Counted from the first letter of the stretch, positions 54,470-63,628 are shown. The stretch: DNA of 64,000 nucleotides from Solwaraspora sp. WMMD792 (GCF_029626105.1 NZ_JARUBH010000009.1:1178001-1242000); one strand, 5' to 3'. The notes: a model not told the origin generated them from the sequence alone. Program-made: numbers and translations.

Positions 54470-54886
54470 CTAAGCTGGCCGGTTTTGCCGCTCGATGTAC
54501 TGCTGCACGATGCTTGGTGGTGCGCCGCCGACGGAGCCGGCGAAGTACGAGCCCGACCAGAGCTTGTTGGCCCGGTGGTAGTGGCGTGCGAGGTCGGGGA
54601 ACTCCTGCCGCGGGCGGCGCGACGGGACGCCCTTGAGTGAGTTGACCAGGCGGGAAACGGCGACTTTGGGTGGGTGGTCGACCAGCAGGTGGACGTGGTT
54701 GTGGCCGCCGTTGAACTCGACCAGTTCGGCCTCGAAGTCCGTGCATACGTCCCGCATGATCGCCTCCATGCGGGTCAGGTGCCGGTCGGCGAACACCGTG
54801 TGCCGGAACTTCGTCACGAAAACCAAGTGAACATGCATCGCGAAAACACGGTGCCTGCCGGTACGGACGTCTTCGACTTCCGCCAT
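54470..54886 (-). CDS. tnpA: IS200/IS605 Y1-type transposase TnpA
   Basis: This 138-residue HUH-superfamily single-strand transposase has the metal-binding HUH pair His64-Val-His66 in GHNHVHLLVD. The catalytic Tyr130 in IVQQYIERQ is present, and so is the central KGVPSRR segment. The length is normal for TnpA, and no stop or frameshift is seen, so the element should be able to move. It cuts and rejoins single-stranded ends through a 5'-phosphotyrosine link. It is divergent from tnpB. Confidence 0.93.
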   Translation of the reverse strand: MAEVEDVRTGRHRVFAMHVHLVFVTKFRHTVFADRHLTRMEAIMRDVCTDFEAELVEFNGGHNHVHLLVDHPPKVAVSRLVNSLKGVPSRRPRQEFPDLARHYHRANKLWSGSYFAGSVGGAPPSIVQQYIERQNRPA

Positions 54887-54902
54887 AGACCAACGTGATA
54901 TT

Positions 54903-56141
54903 GTGTGGTTCGTGCAGCTCCGGTACCAGTTCCGGGTCTATCCGACACCCGGCCAGCAGATCGCGCTGGCCCGGGCGTTCGGATGCGCCCGGGTGGTGTT
55001 CAACGACGGGCTGCGCCTCCGGCGGACCGCCCACGAGCAGGGTCTGTCGTACGTGTCGGACGCCGAGTTGTCGAAGCGGGTCATCACGCGGGCCAAGGCG
55101 ACTCCGGAGCGGGCGTGGCTGGGTGAGGTGTCGGCGGTGGTGTTGCAGCAGGCCCTCGCGGACCTGAACACCGCGTACCGCAACTTCTTCGCCTCGATCA
55201 CCGGCAGACGCAAGGGCCGCATGGTGGCCCCGCCGAGGTTCCGGTCCCGTAAGGACAACCGGCAGGCCATCCGCTTCACCCGCAATTCCCGGTTCACGGT
55301 CCTGGACAACGGTCGTCTGCGGCTGCCGAAGATCGGCGACCTCACGGTCCGCTGGTCCCGGATACTGCCGTCGGACCCGTCGTCCGTGACGGTCATCCGG
55401 GACGCCGCCGGGCGGTATTTTGCCTCGTTCGTCGTGCGGGCCACGGACGAGCCGTCGCCGCCGACCGATGCCGAGGTGGGGATCGATCTGGGGCTGACGC
55501 ACTTCGCGGTCATGTCCGACGGCACGAAGGTGGCCGCGCCCAGGTTCCTGCGCCGCGCGGCCCGCAAGCTCAAACGGCTGCAACAGGCCCTGTCGCGCAA
55601 GCAGCGGGGCAGCAACCGCCGTGGGAAGGCCGTCGTGAAGGTCGCCAGGGCACACGCCCGGGTGGCCGACACCCGGCGGGACTGGCAGCACAAGCTGTCC
55701 ACGACGATCATCCGTGAGAATCAAGCGGTGTACGTCGAGGACCTGTGTGTCGTCGGTCTCGGCCGGACCCGGCTGGCGAAGTCGGTGCACGACGCGGGAT
55801 GGTCGTCGTTCGTGGGCATGTTGGAGTACAAGGCGGCGAGGTCCGGGCGTACGTTCGCCCGGGTGGACCGGTGGCTCCCGTCCACCCGGATGTGCTCGGA
55901 CTGCGGCCGGATCAACGAGCGGATGGCGTTGAACGTGCGGTCGTGGGTCTGTCCGTGTGGCAGTCACCACGATCGGGATGTCAACGCCGCGATCAACATC
56001 AAGGCCGCCGGGCAGGCGGACTTCAACGACCGTGGAGCGCGGGTAGGACCGGGACCCGTCCCGGCACCGCGCGGTGAAACGGTAACCCACCAGAACACTG
56101 CGCGTGTCACGCGCGGCGTGGCTGGAATCGCCGCCGATTAG
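54903..56141 (+). CDS. tnpB: RNA-guided nuclease TnpB (IS605 OrfB)
   Basis: This 412-residue TnpB, an ancestor-type relative of Cas12, has an N-terminal helical region starting RYQFRVYPTPGQQ. The RuvC catalytic residues are Asp194 (GIDLGLTHFAV), Glu279 (YVEDLCVVGL) and Asp359 (HDRDVNAAINI). The zinc ribbon has CSDCG and CPCG. All key residues are present, so the nuclease is probably active with a right-end-derived guide RNA. The GTG start at 54903 is used; GTG at 54912 is an alternative. The C-terminal 45 residues overlap the region expected to encode the guide RNA scaffold. Confidence 0.92.
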   Translation: MWFVQLRYQFRVYPTPGQQIALARAFGCARVVFNDGLRLRRTAHEQGLSYVSDAELSKRVITRAKATPERAWLGEVSAVVLQQALADLNTAYRNFFASITGRRKGRMVAPPRFRSRKDNRQAIRFTRNSRFTVLDNGRLRLPKIGDLTVRWSRILPSDPSSVTVIRDAAGRYFASFVVRATDEPSPPTDAEVGIDLGLTHFAVMSDGTKVAAPRFLRRAARKLKRLQQALSRKQRGSNRRGKAVVKVARAHARVADTRRDWQHKLSTTIIRENQAVYVEDLCVVGLGRTRLAKSVHDAGWSSFVGMLEYKAARSGRTFARVDRWLPSTRMCSDCGRINERMALNVRSWVCPCGSHHDRDVNAAINIKAAGQADFNDRGARVGPGPVPAPRGETVTHQNTARVTRGVAGIAAD

Positions 56142-56166
56142 TTTAGGGCGGCGAGGATGTCAACAC
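56000..56166 (+). ncRNA. Probable omega RNA (reRNA) region at the IS right end
   Basis: In IS200/IS605 elements the TnpB guide RNA is made from the 3' end of tnpB and the right end, and its guide continues into flanking DNA. The terminal hairpin TCGCCGCC/GGCGGCGA (56128-56154) would be its last stem. Limits are approximate. The guide would begin about 56167, reading CTCAACGGCCAGACCTGC of the cellulase gene. Confidence 0.45.
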
Positions 56167-56881
56167 CTCAACGGCCAGACCTGCAACATGGACCCCGACC
56201 TGCCGCCGAGCCCGAGCGTCCCGCCGAGCCCGAGCCTCCCGCCGGCCGATCCGTTCCCGCCGGTCGTCGCGCTGCGCAGCCCGCAGATGAACCAGATCTT
56301 CGCCACGACCGGCCCCATCCCGGTGGCGGTCGACGTCACCGCCGCCGCCGGACGTCGGATCACCCGGGTCGAGTTCCGCTCCGCCGGCACCCTGCTGCAC
56401 ACCGACACCACCGCCCCGTACACCTTCACCTGGCACGGTGCCCAGCCGACCAACGGGACGCGGATCGCGGCGACCGCCCACGACGACGCCGGCGCCCACG
56501 CCACCGCCGAGGTCCGCGGCGTCCGGGTGGTGAGCCCAGCGCCGCCCGGTCACGCCCCGGTGCTGACCGTGGCCGGCAACCAACTGGTCACCGTCGACCA
56601 GCAGCCCCGGCCGTACCAGCTGCGCGGAGTGGTCCGCGCCGGCGCCGAAACACTGTGCCGCGACGGCTCCGGAATCTTCCACGGCCCGGTCGACGAGTGA
56701 GGACACCGGAGGGCACCGGTTCGTCGCCGAGGTGATCGACTGGCTCGACGACCGCCGGCTAGGCTTCCTCGGCTCGGTGTGGCACACCGACGGATACGGC
56801 GACGTTCCGCCGTTGATCCGTGGCTACGATGGCCCGCCGACGCCGTACGGTGCCGGGGTGAAGGCCCAGCTGCGCCGTTGA
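56167..56881 (+). pseudogene. GH5 cellulase pseudogene, 3' part: CBM2 end, Ig-like domain, GH5 ends
   Basis: The frame resumes with LNGQTCN, the last residues of the CBM2. A PSPSVPPSPS linker and a bacterial Ig-like domain (VALRSPQMNQIF to VRGVRVVSP) follow. The N terminus of a GH5 endoglucanase is recognisable (NQLVTVDQQPRPYQLRGVVR, then GSGIFHGPVDE) before a TGA at 56698-56700. In another frame the GH5 C terminus is found (VAEVIDWLDDRRLGFLGSVW to TPYGAGVKAQLRR, stop at 56879-56881). Nearly the whole catalytic core, including both catalytic Glu residues, has been deleted. Confidence 0.85.
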
Positions 56882-57052
56882 CCGTCCACCCAGGCCACCG
56901 GAAAGCACCACCTCCGCGCCCGGGACAACACGACACGCTGTTCTGCGGTAACCTGCCCAGTCGTCGTCCAGGCCCGACGGTCCGGGCGACGACCCACCCT
57001 CACCTCGGCCCACCCTACGACGGGGCCGAGCGTCTGATCCGGAAGGAAACCG

Positions 57053-57286
57053 ATGTCGCAGACCATGGCAGGACCGGCCACCGAGCAGAAGTCCTGGCTC
57101 GTCGCGCTGCTGCTCAGCTTCTTCCTCGGCGGGTTCGGAGCGCACCGGTTCTACGTTGGCAAGATCGGCACCGGCGTTCTGATGCTGGTCACCTTCGGCG
57201 GACTGGGCCTCTGGGCGCTGATCGACTTCATCGTCATCCTGATCGGCAAGTTCACCGACAAGCAGGGCCAGCCGCTGGCCAAGTGA
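57053..57286 (+). CDS. TM2-domain membrane protein
   Basis: This 77-residue protein has two membrane spans separated by a short turn. Its markers are [20 protein letters not shown] and [20 protein letters not shown], then [11 protein letters not shown]. This is the complete TM2 domain (PF05154), whose function is unknown. GGAAGG precedes the ATG. It is a single-gene unit ended by a 36-bp palindrome shared with the convergent GH43 gene. Confidence 0.92.
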   Translation: MSQTMAGPATEQKSWLVALLLSFFLGGFGAHRFYVGKIGTGVLMLVTFGGLGLWALIDFIVILIGKFTDKQGQPLAK

Positions 57287-57301
57287 TCGGCGAAGCCCGC
57301 A

Positions 57302-57337
57302 GGCTGGGGCGCTACCCGTACGGGTAGCGCCCCAGCC
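57302..57337. terminator. Bidirectional terminator, 36-bp perfect palindrome
   Basis: Arms GGCTGGGGCGCTACCCGT and the exact complement meet without a spacer. It lies between the convergent TM2 and GH43 genes, four bases beyond the GH43 stop. Confidence 0.85.
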
Positions 57338-57340
57338 GCG

Positions 57341-60300
57341 TCACGAGACGTCGACGACGACCGCTCCGCCGCCGAGCGCGGTGGTGTCGGCGTTGATCCG
57401 GCTGTCGTAGACCACGGTCCCGGTGTCCGCCTCCCGGATCCGGATCCAGAACCGGTCCTTGCCCCGCTCCCGCAGCGCCTCGTCGTTCAACCCGACCAGG
57501 TACTCGTAGTCGCCGGCGCCGTTGACCGTGCCCCGGCCGTTGAACCGCACCTGTGGACCGTCGACGACGTACCCCCGGTGGCTGGTGGCGGCGAACTCCC
57601 ACCCGCCGAGGCGCAGCCGCAGCGCCGCCGGTCCCGGCCCGGTCGTTTCCGGCCCGGTGGCCGCGACGAACCCGAACTCGGCCCGCCCGGCCCGCTCCTC
57701 GTCGGCGACGTACGCCCCGGCCGGTGAGCTGACCCAGCCGGAGCCGGCGACGTACCCGCCGCCGGCCCGGTGTACCGCCAGATAGCCACCGGTCAGGGTG
57801 TGCGCGGCAGCCCGGTCGTCGATCACCGTGACCGTCGGTCGGTACACCCCCGGTTCGGCGTAGGTGTGCGCCGCGACGCAGGCGGACCCGTCGATCGTGC
57901 CGGCGTCCACGGTGTCGTCGCCCCAGACCACCACGCAGCGGTGCGTGTCGTCCGTGCCGGAGTCGGTGAAGGTCGCGGTGACGCTGACCTCGGTGCCGGC
58001 CGCGACCGGACCGGCCGGACCGGTGACCGCGATCACCACCGGAGCGGTGTTGACCGGCCGGATCGGCGCGACGCTTTCCAAGGTCGGCACCACCGGGACG
58101 ATGGAGCCGTCGTCGGCGAATTCCAGTCGGTCGATGGTCGTCTCCCGGTGGGTGCCGTCGCCGTCCGGGATGGCGAACCGGTGGTACGCCACGTACCAGT
58201 CGTCGGTGCCGGGGACACGCACCACCGAGTGGTGGCCGGTGCCCTTGATTCCCAACGACAGGTCCTTGCGCAGGATGGTGCCGCGCCGCTCGCTCCACGG
58301 CCCTAGCGGCGAGTCACCGACGGCGTACGCCACCTGGTAGTCCTCGCTGCGGGTGTCGTTCTCCGACCACATGAAGTAGTAGCGACCGTCGCGCTTGATC
58401 ACAAAGGCACCCTCGTTGTACCCGGCCGGCCGGTGCGAGGTCACCTTCGCCGGGTCGAACGACACCATGTCGTCGTTGAGTTCGACCTGGTAGGCGTAGC
58501 CGTTGCCCCAGTACAGGTAGGACCGGCCGTCGTCGTCGGTGAAGACCGCCGGGTCGATCATCTGACCGGGGTAGGTGCCCGCCGGCACCAGCGGCTCGCC
58601 GAGCGCGTCGCGGAACGGCCCGGTCGGTGAGTCGGCGACGGCGACCCCGAGGTGCTTACCTGTGTCGCCGGTGGCCCTGCCACCGCTGAAGTAGAAGTAC
58701 CACTTGCCGTCGCGTTCGGCGATGGTCGGCGCCCAGGCGCTGTTGTCCGCCCAGGAGATGTCGGTCGCCAGGTCCAGGATGACCCCGTGGTCGGTCCAGT
58801 TCACCAGGTCCACCGAGGAGAACACCGAGAACTTCGTGCCGCTCCAGCCGGCGAAACCGTCAGTGGTGGCGTAGAGGTAGAACCGGTCGCCGAAGACCGC
58901 GATGTTCGGGTCGGCGTACAGGCCGGTCAGCACCGGGGAGCGCATCAGCCGGGCCTCGACGGTCCAGGTCGCGGTGGAGCCGTCGGCTCCGGTGACCGTG
59001 TACGTCACCGGTGCGCTCAGGTCCCGGACGGTGCCCGACGCCGGTGCGACGCTGGCGCCGGGGGCCAGGGTGAACTCCGGGGCCAGGGCGGTCAGGTCGG
59101 TGTCCGGCCGGACCGGCAGGATCACCCGCCGGTCGTCGGCGTCGACGATCGCGTCCACCTTCAGCTGCGGCAGGGTCGCGTCGGTGATCGCCGCCGGGTC
59201 GCCGCCGAGGGCGTACACCTCGTCGGCGGTCAACGCCCGGTTGTAGATCCGGAAGTCGTCGACCTCACCGGCGAAGTACGGGTCGGCGCCGTAGAGCGAG
59301 CGTCCGATGTATCCGGCGTAGTCGCGGCTCGGGTCGTGCAGGTCAGACGGGCGCACGGCCACGTCGGTGGCCCGGGCGATCTCGACGCCGTCGAGATACA
59401 TTACGGCGGTACGGGTGACCGAGTCGACGGTCACCGCCAAGTGCTTCCACTCGCCGCCGGTCAGCGCCGACGGTGCCCGCAGCTGCTTCTCCGCCTGCCA
59501 GCTGCCGGTGGTGATCGCCGAGAACAGCACCCCGCCGCCGTTGCGCGGGCTGGCGAACAGGTACCGGTTACTGTCCGGGCCGAGGCCGTAGATCCACTGG
59601 TTGGCGGTGCTGGACGCGTCCCATTTGACCCAGGTCGCCACGGTGGTGCTGGCGACCCCGGCGTACACGCCGTCGGGGATCGTCACGTACGGCGCGGTGG
59701 TCGAGCCGCTGGCCCCGCCGCTCATCTTGAACGAGCCGCCGCCGTCGACGCCGGTGCCGAACGCGGGAGTCCGCTCGTAGCGGCCGTGCCGGCCCTGCCC
59801 GGAGGAGTCGGTGGCGACACTGCCGCCGGTTTCCTCGAACTCGTAGTGCAGCAGTAGTCCGTCGGTCGGCTCCGGTCCTGGGTCCGGTCCGTACGCGGCG
59901 AGCAGCGCGTCGTATTCGGCCTGGGTGACCGGCAGCACGGTGCCGTGCCGGGGGCTGGTCGGCAGCGCGTAGTCAGTCGACGGCGTCCACTCGCCGGAGG
60001 CGAGGTCGGTGGTCTCGAACGGGAGGTAGCCGCGCCCGCCGAACTCGTCGATGAACAGGTACCACTTCTCCTCGGTGTTCGACTTGAAGATGGTGGGCCC
60101 TTCACCCTGGGACATCGTGCCCTGACCGATGCAGTCGGCCAGGAAGTCCCAGCCGGTGTCGCGCAGTGACGTCGATGTCTCGGCAAGGATGAACTTGCTG
60201 CACGGCGTCGACGACGAGTTGTTGCGTTCGTCCTTGGTGAACCGGTAGTAGACGCCGTCGTGGTCGATCACCGTCGAGTCGATGACCGAGTAGCCGGGGT

Positions 60301-62167
60301 CGACCCACACCTGCGGCTCGGAGAAGGTGTGGAAGTCGCGGGTGGTGGCGTACAACATCTTGTTGTAGGTGTTCCCGGTGTGGTCCGGGTCGTCGGCCGC
60401 GTACAGCTTCGAGGCCCAGAAGACGACGTACGCGCCGATCGTCGGGTCGTAGTAGGTCTCCGGCGCCCAGGTGTTGCCGGCGGTGTCCGGGGAGACCTGG
60501 ACGAGGCGCTGGTCGGTCCAGTTGACCAGGTCGGTGGACTCCCACACCATGATCGACCTACTGCCGTGGCGTTGCGCGCCGTCCCAGTCGCCGTTGCCGT
60601 GGATCCGCAGGTCGGTGGCGATCTGGTAGAACTTGTCGCCGTCCGGGGAGCGGATGATGAACGGGTCCCGCAGGCCCTGCTCGCCCAGCGTGGAGGTGAG
60701 CACCGGCCGGCCGTCGTTGAGCTGTTGCCAGCGCAGCGGGTCGTTGCCCTGGCTGAGCGCGAAGTAGACCTGCTCGCCGTCGGCGGTGCCCTCGCCGGTG
60801 AAGTAGCTGAACAGGTAGCCGGTGCGGTCCGCCGGTGCCGGCAGTTCGGGGACGCTGGCGGTGAACTCGCGGGTGGCGCTGGCCGCGTTGCGGGTGACGG
60901 TGGCGGTCAGGCTGACGGTGGTGCCGCCGGCTCCGGGCGCGGGCCGGTGCACCACTCCGTCGGTGCCGACCACCGTCGGGTCGTCCGATGCCCAGGTCAC
61001 GGTGGTGCCGTCGGCGCCCGTCGTGGGCAGGGTCAGGTTTCCGCGTACGTCGTCGACGTCGTGTACGGTCAGCGCCGCGGCGGCGTCGGCGACGATCCGG
61101 GCGTCGTCGAATTCAGCCAGTACGGTCACCTCGAAGCTCCTGGTGTCGGTGACGGTGCCCCGGCGCAGGGTGGCGGTGAGCGTGGCCTGGGCGTCTGGTT
61201 CGCCGACGGCCGGTCGGGTCACCGTACCGTCGGTGGCGACCACCGCCGGGTCGCTGGAGGTCCACTCGATGCCCGAGCCGCCGGGCCCGGTGGCCGGCAG
61301 GGTGAGGTCGGCGGTGAGCCGGCTGGTGTCGCCGAGGTCCAGCGCGGCCGCGTCGTGGGCGACGACCGCGGCGGCTGCGCGTTCCCCGAGCTGGGCGGCC
61401 TCGTCGGCGGTGACCGCCCGGTCGTAGATGCGGAAGTCACGCACCCGGCCGGCGAGGTGGCGGTCGCCGGTGTAGACCGAGCGTCCGATGTAGTTGGCGG
61501 TGGTGGTGCCGCCACCGATCGACGCCGGGGTGATGGTGACCGCGGTGTTGCGGCCGACCTCGACGCCGTCCTCGTAGAGCACTGCGGTGTTGCCGGTCTG
61601 GGTGTAGGTCAGGTGTTTCCAGACGCCCCGGGCGAGGTTGCGGGACGGGTTCGGTCGGGTGTTCTGCTCGGTGGACCAGTTGCCGCTGGCGATGGCCGCG
61701 CGGAACTGGTCACCGGTGGCGAACAGGTATCCGTCGCCAGTGCCGCCGCTGGTGTTGCCCATTCCGAAGATGAAGTATGGGGTGACCTGGGCCGGGTCGA
61801 TGAACACGTCCATCGCCACGGTGACCGAGTCGAGGTCGCGCAGCACGTCGTCGGGCAGGTCCACGTACGTGTCACTGCCGTTGAGGCCCAGGCCGTCGGC
61901 ACCGGACCAGTCGGCGGCACCGTGCACGGTGCCGTGCCGGTCGTTGCCGGACGCGTCGGTGGCGACGGTTCCGGCGGTGGCGTCCAGTTCGTACCACAGG
62001 ACGAGGCCGTCGGTCGGTCCGGCCGCGGTGGCGGTGGCGGCGGTCGGACCGGCGGCCAGCAGACCGGCGGTAAGGGCGAGGGCGGCGAGCGACGCCAGGG
62101 TTGTTCGTCGCGACGCCGGGGCTGTTCGTCGCGGTCCGGCGGTACGCGGTCGATCCCGCTGCGGCAT
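57341..62167 (-). CDS. Giant secreted protein with two GH43 and two LamG domains
   Basis: This 1608-residue secreted enzyme has a long Arg-rich signal peptide (residues 1-48). LamG domain 1 (about 50-265) is followed by two atrophied Ig-like domains (about 270-440). GH43 domain A (about 455-760) has LRDPFIIRSPDG, VIDSTVID and GEGPTIF. LamG domain 2 spans about 775-1000. A second Ig-like domain leads to GH43 domain B (about 1078-1360; GLYADPNIAVFG, MIDPAVFTDDDG, YNEGAFVIKRDG). A PKD-like domain and a C-terminal beta domain complete it. Both GH43 triads appear intact. It is probably an arabinan- or arabinoxylan-degrading alpha-L-arabinosidase. ATG at 62167 follows AGGAGGAG. A LacI-type operator lies 57 bp upstream. 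Confidence 0.88.
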   Translation of the reverse strand: MPQRDRPRTAGPRRTAPASRRTTLASLAALALTAGLLAAGPTAATATAAGPTDGLVLWYELDATAGTVATDASGNDRHGTVHGAADWSGADGLGLNGSDTYVDLPDDVLRDLDSVTVAMDVFIDPAQVTPYFIFGMGNTSGGTGDGYLFATGDQFRAAIASGNWSTEQNTRPNPSRNLARGVWKHLTYTQTGNTAVLYEDGVEVGRNTAVTITPASIGGGTTTANYIGRSVYTGDRHLAGRVRDFRIYDRAVTADEAAQLGERAAAAVVAHDAAALDLGDTSRLTADLTLPATGPGGSGIEWTSSDPAVVATDGTVTRPAVGEPDAQATLTATLRRGTVTDTRSFEVTVLAEFDDARIVADAAAALTVHDVDDVRGNLTLPTTGADGTTVTWASDDPTVVGTDGVVHRPAPGAGGTTVSLTATVTRNAASATREFTASVPELPAPADRTGYLFSYFTGEGTADGEQVYFALSQGNDPLRWQQLNDGRPVLTSTLGEQGLRDPFIIRSPDGDKFYQIATDLRIHGNGDWDGAQRHGSRSIMVWESTDLVNWTDQRLVQVSPDTAGNTWAPETYYDPTIGAYVVFWASKLYAADDPDHTGNTYNKMLYATTRDFHTFSEPQVWVDPGYSVIDSTVIDHDGVYYRFTKDERNNSSSTPCSKFILAETSTSLRDTGWDFLADCIGQGTMSQGEGPTIFKSNTEEKWYLFIDEFGGRGYLPFETTDLASGEWTPSTDYALPTSPRHGTVLPVTQAEYDALLAAYGPDPGPEPTDGLLLHYEFEETGGSVATDSSGQGRHGRYERTPAFGTGVDGGGSFKMSGGASGSTTAPYVTIPDGVYAGVASTTVATWVKWDASSTANQWIYGLGPDSNRYLFASPRNGGGVLFSAITTGSWQAEKQLRAPSALTGGEWKHLAVTVDSVTRTAVMYLDGVEIARATDVAVRPSDLHDPSRDYAGYIGRSLYGADPYFAGEVDDFRIYNRALTADEVYALGGDPAAITDATLPQLKVDAIVDADDRRVILPVRPDTDLTALAPEFTLAPGASVAPASGTVRDLSAPVTYTVTGADGSTATWTVEARLMRSPVLTGLYADPNIAVFGDRFYLYATTDGFAGWSGTKFSVFSSVDLVNWTDHGVILDLATDISWADNSAWAPTIAERDGKWYFYFSGGRATGDTGKHLGVAVADSPTGPFRDALGEPLVPAGTYPGQMIDPAVFTDDDGRSYLYWGNGYAYQVELNDDMVSFDPAKVTSHRPAGYNEGAFVIKRDGRYYFMWSENDTRSEDYQVAYAVGDSPLGPWSERRGTILRKDLSLGIKGTGHHSVVRVPGTDDWYVAYHRFAIPDGDGTHRETTIDRLEFADDGSIVPVVPTLESVAPIRPVNTAPVVIAVTGPAGPVAAGTEVSVTATFTDSGTDDTHRCVVVWGDDTVDAGTIDGSACVAAHTYAEPGVYRPTVTVIDDRAAAHTLTGGYLAVHRAGGGYVAGSGWVSSPAGAYVADEERAGRAEFGFVAATGPETTGPGPAALRLRLGGWEFAATSHRGYVVDGPQVRFNGRGTVNGAGDYEYLVGLNDEALRERGKDRFWIRIREADTGTVVYDSRINADTTALGGGAVVVDVS

Positions 62168-62224
62168 GACTGTCTCCTCCTGGGAGGCGTCCGGTTTGTT
62201 GGCAGAGGTTTCGGTATCAGATCT

Positions 62225-62238
62225 TGTTAGCGTTAACA
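62225..62238. promoter_or_regulatory. LacI-type operator before the double-GH43 gene
   Basis: TGTTAGCGTTAACA is a near-perfect palindrome centred on CG, of the class used by arabinose/arabinan LacI regulators. It is 57 bp upstream of the GH43 start. No matching regulator gene is in the window. Confidence 0.75.
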
Positions 62239-62401
62239 ACGCGCGGCAGGCGACGTCCCGGTTCGCGTTCGCCCGATTCGTCGCCGTGACACGGCGGTTG
62301 CGAGAGTGTTATCCGGTTTGTACCTCGTCGTCAAGGGCCGGACTCCGGGGACGCGCCGCCGACGGACGGGCAGGTAGCGGGCGGCCTCTAGCATCCGGAT
62401 C

Positions 62402-62872
62402 ATGAGTTACCAACCGCCGGGGCCGCCACCACCGCCGTCACCCGCTGGGCCGAGCCGCGGCCGGCGGACCACCGTGATCATCGTCGCTGTCGTGCTCGCC
62501 GTCGTCCTGCTCTGCTGCGTCGGCGTCGCCGGGGGTGGATTCTGGCTGTACCGGACCGTGTCCGCAGCCACCGAGCCGGCCCGCGACGCCACCACCGCCC
62601 ACTTCGACGCGCTGTCCGCCGGAGACTACGCCGGCGCCTACCAACGACTGTGTCAGGACCGCCGGGACACCCTGTCCGAGACGGAGTACGTCCGGCAGGA
62701 GTCCGCCGCCGGACAGATCGCCGGGTACGACATCGTCGGCGTCAACGTGTCGACCACCAACGGGCGGACATCCGGCGCCGTCACCGTCGAAGTCACCTAC
62801 GACGGTGGCGCGCAGCGGCAGGAGACCGTCAGACTGGTCGAGGAGAACGGCGAATGGCGGGTCTGCCAGTGA
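62402..62872 (+). CDS. Small membrane-anchored protein, DUF4878-like
   Basis: This 156-residue protein has a Pro-rich cytoplasmic N terminus, one membrane span (TVIIVAVVLAVVLLCCVGVA, about 23-42) and an extracellular domain of about 105 residues. That domain has AHFDALSAGDYAGAYQRLC and ends EENGEWRVCQ, the pattern of DUF4878/NTF2-like lipoprotein-type domains. The function is unknown. The next gene follows after 42 bp, so they may be co-transcribed. Confidence 0.8.
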   Translation: MSYQPPGPPPPPSPAGPSRGRRTTVIIVAVVLAVVLLCCVGVAGGGFWLYRTVSAATEPARDATTAHFDALSAGDYAGAYQRLCQDRRDTLSETEYVRQESAAGQIAGYDIVGVNVSTTNGRTSGAVTVEVTYDGGAQRQETVRLVEENGEWRVCQ

Positions 62873-62914
62873 CACCCGACCACCTGCCACGACCGTGACG
62901 GAGGGCGGAGCGGG

Positions 62915-63628
62915 ATGATCGAGGCACTGCTGCCAGCCACGGCGGTCGCCCGCGAGGCGTTCGACGACAGCGTCCCGGTCACCCTGTTCCCCGAGGAGAC
63001 GGCCGTGGTCGGCAACGCGGTGGACAAGCGCCGCCGCGAGTTCGGCACCGCCCGCCGCTGTGCCCACGAAGCCCTCGCCGAGCTGGGCTTCCCCGGCGTA
63101 CCGGTGCCGTCCGGCGCACGCCGCGAACCCCGCTGGCCGGCCGGGGTGGTCGGCAGCATCACCCACTGCGCCGGCTACCGCGCGGCGGTGGTGGCCCGGT
63201 CGGCCGACCTGACCACGGTCGGCATCGATGCCGAACCGCACGAACCACTGCCCTCCGGAGTGCTGAACAGCATCACCGTGCCCGACGAACTCACCTGGCT
63301 GACCGCCCGCCGGGACACCCACCCGCAGGTGCACTGGGACCGGCTACTGTTCTGCGCCAAGGAAGCCGTCTACAAGGCGTGGTATCCGCTGGCGGAACGC
63401 TGGCTCGGCTTCGAGCAGGCGTACATCGAGGCGACCCCCGGCTCCGGTGGCGCCGCCACCTCCGGCTCCGGTGGCGCCGCCACCGACGGGGACTTCACCG
63501 CCCGGCTGCTGGTGCCCGGCCCGGCGCTGCCCGACGGCACGCCGCTGACCGGGTTCACCGGCCGGTGGCTGACCCGCAACGGCCTGATCGTCGCCGCGAT
63601 CAGCGTCCCGGCCGGCCCCGACGTCTGA
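62915..63628 (+). CDS. 4'-phosphopantetheinyl transferase (EntD/Npt type)
   Basis: This 237-residue enzyme moves the phosphopantetheine arm of CoA to carrier proteins of fatty acid, polyketide or peptide synthases. Markers are VGSITHCAGYRAAVVAR, the Mg-binding VGIDAEPHE and FCAKEAVYKAWYPL. A tandem repeat (GSGGAATSGSGGAAT, about residues 176-190) is inserted after the core helix, coded by two 24-bp units at 63440-63484. GGAGGGCGG precedes the ATG. No synthase gene is in the window, so it probably serves systems elsewhere. Its 3' end overlaps the convergent gene by 29 bp. Confidence 0.92.
   Translation: MIEALLPATAVAREAFDDSVPVTLFPEETAVVGNAVDKRRREFGTARRCAHEALAELGFPGVPVPSGARREPRWPAGVVGSITHCAGYRAAVVARSADLTTVGIDAEPHEPLPSGVLNSITVPDELTWLTARRDTHPQVHWDRLLFCAKEAVYKAWYPLAERWLGFEQAYIEATPGSGGAATSGSGGAATDGDFTARLLVPGPALPDGTPLTGFTGRWLTRNGLIVAAISVPAGPDV

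Larger units (their letters stand above)
54392..56166. mobile_element. IS200/IS605-family insertion sequence (tnpA and tnpB divergent)
   Basis: A 1.78-kb element encodes divergent tnpA and tnpB whose starts are 16 bp apart. Subterminal hairpins occur at both ends: CCGGCC-TTCA-GGCCGG at 54408-54423 and TCGCCGCC/GGCGGCGA at 56128-56154. Such elements have no terminal inverted repeats and make no target duplication. The ends were set from the broken CBM2: SYR on the left, and LNGQTC on the right starting at 56167. They are accurate to about ten bases. Both genes look intact. Confidence 0.9.
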
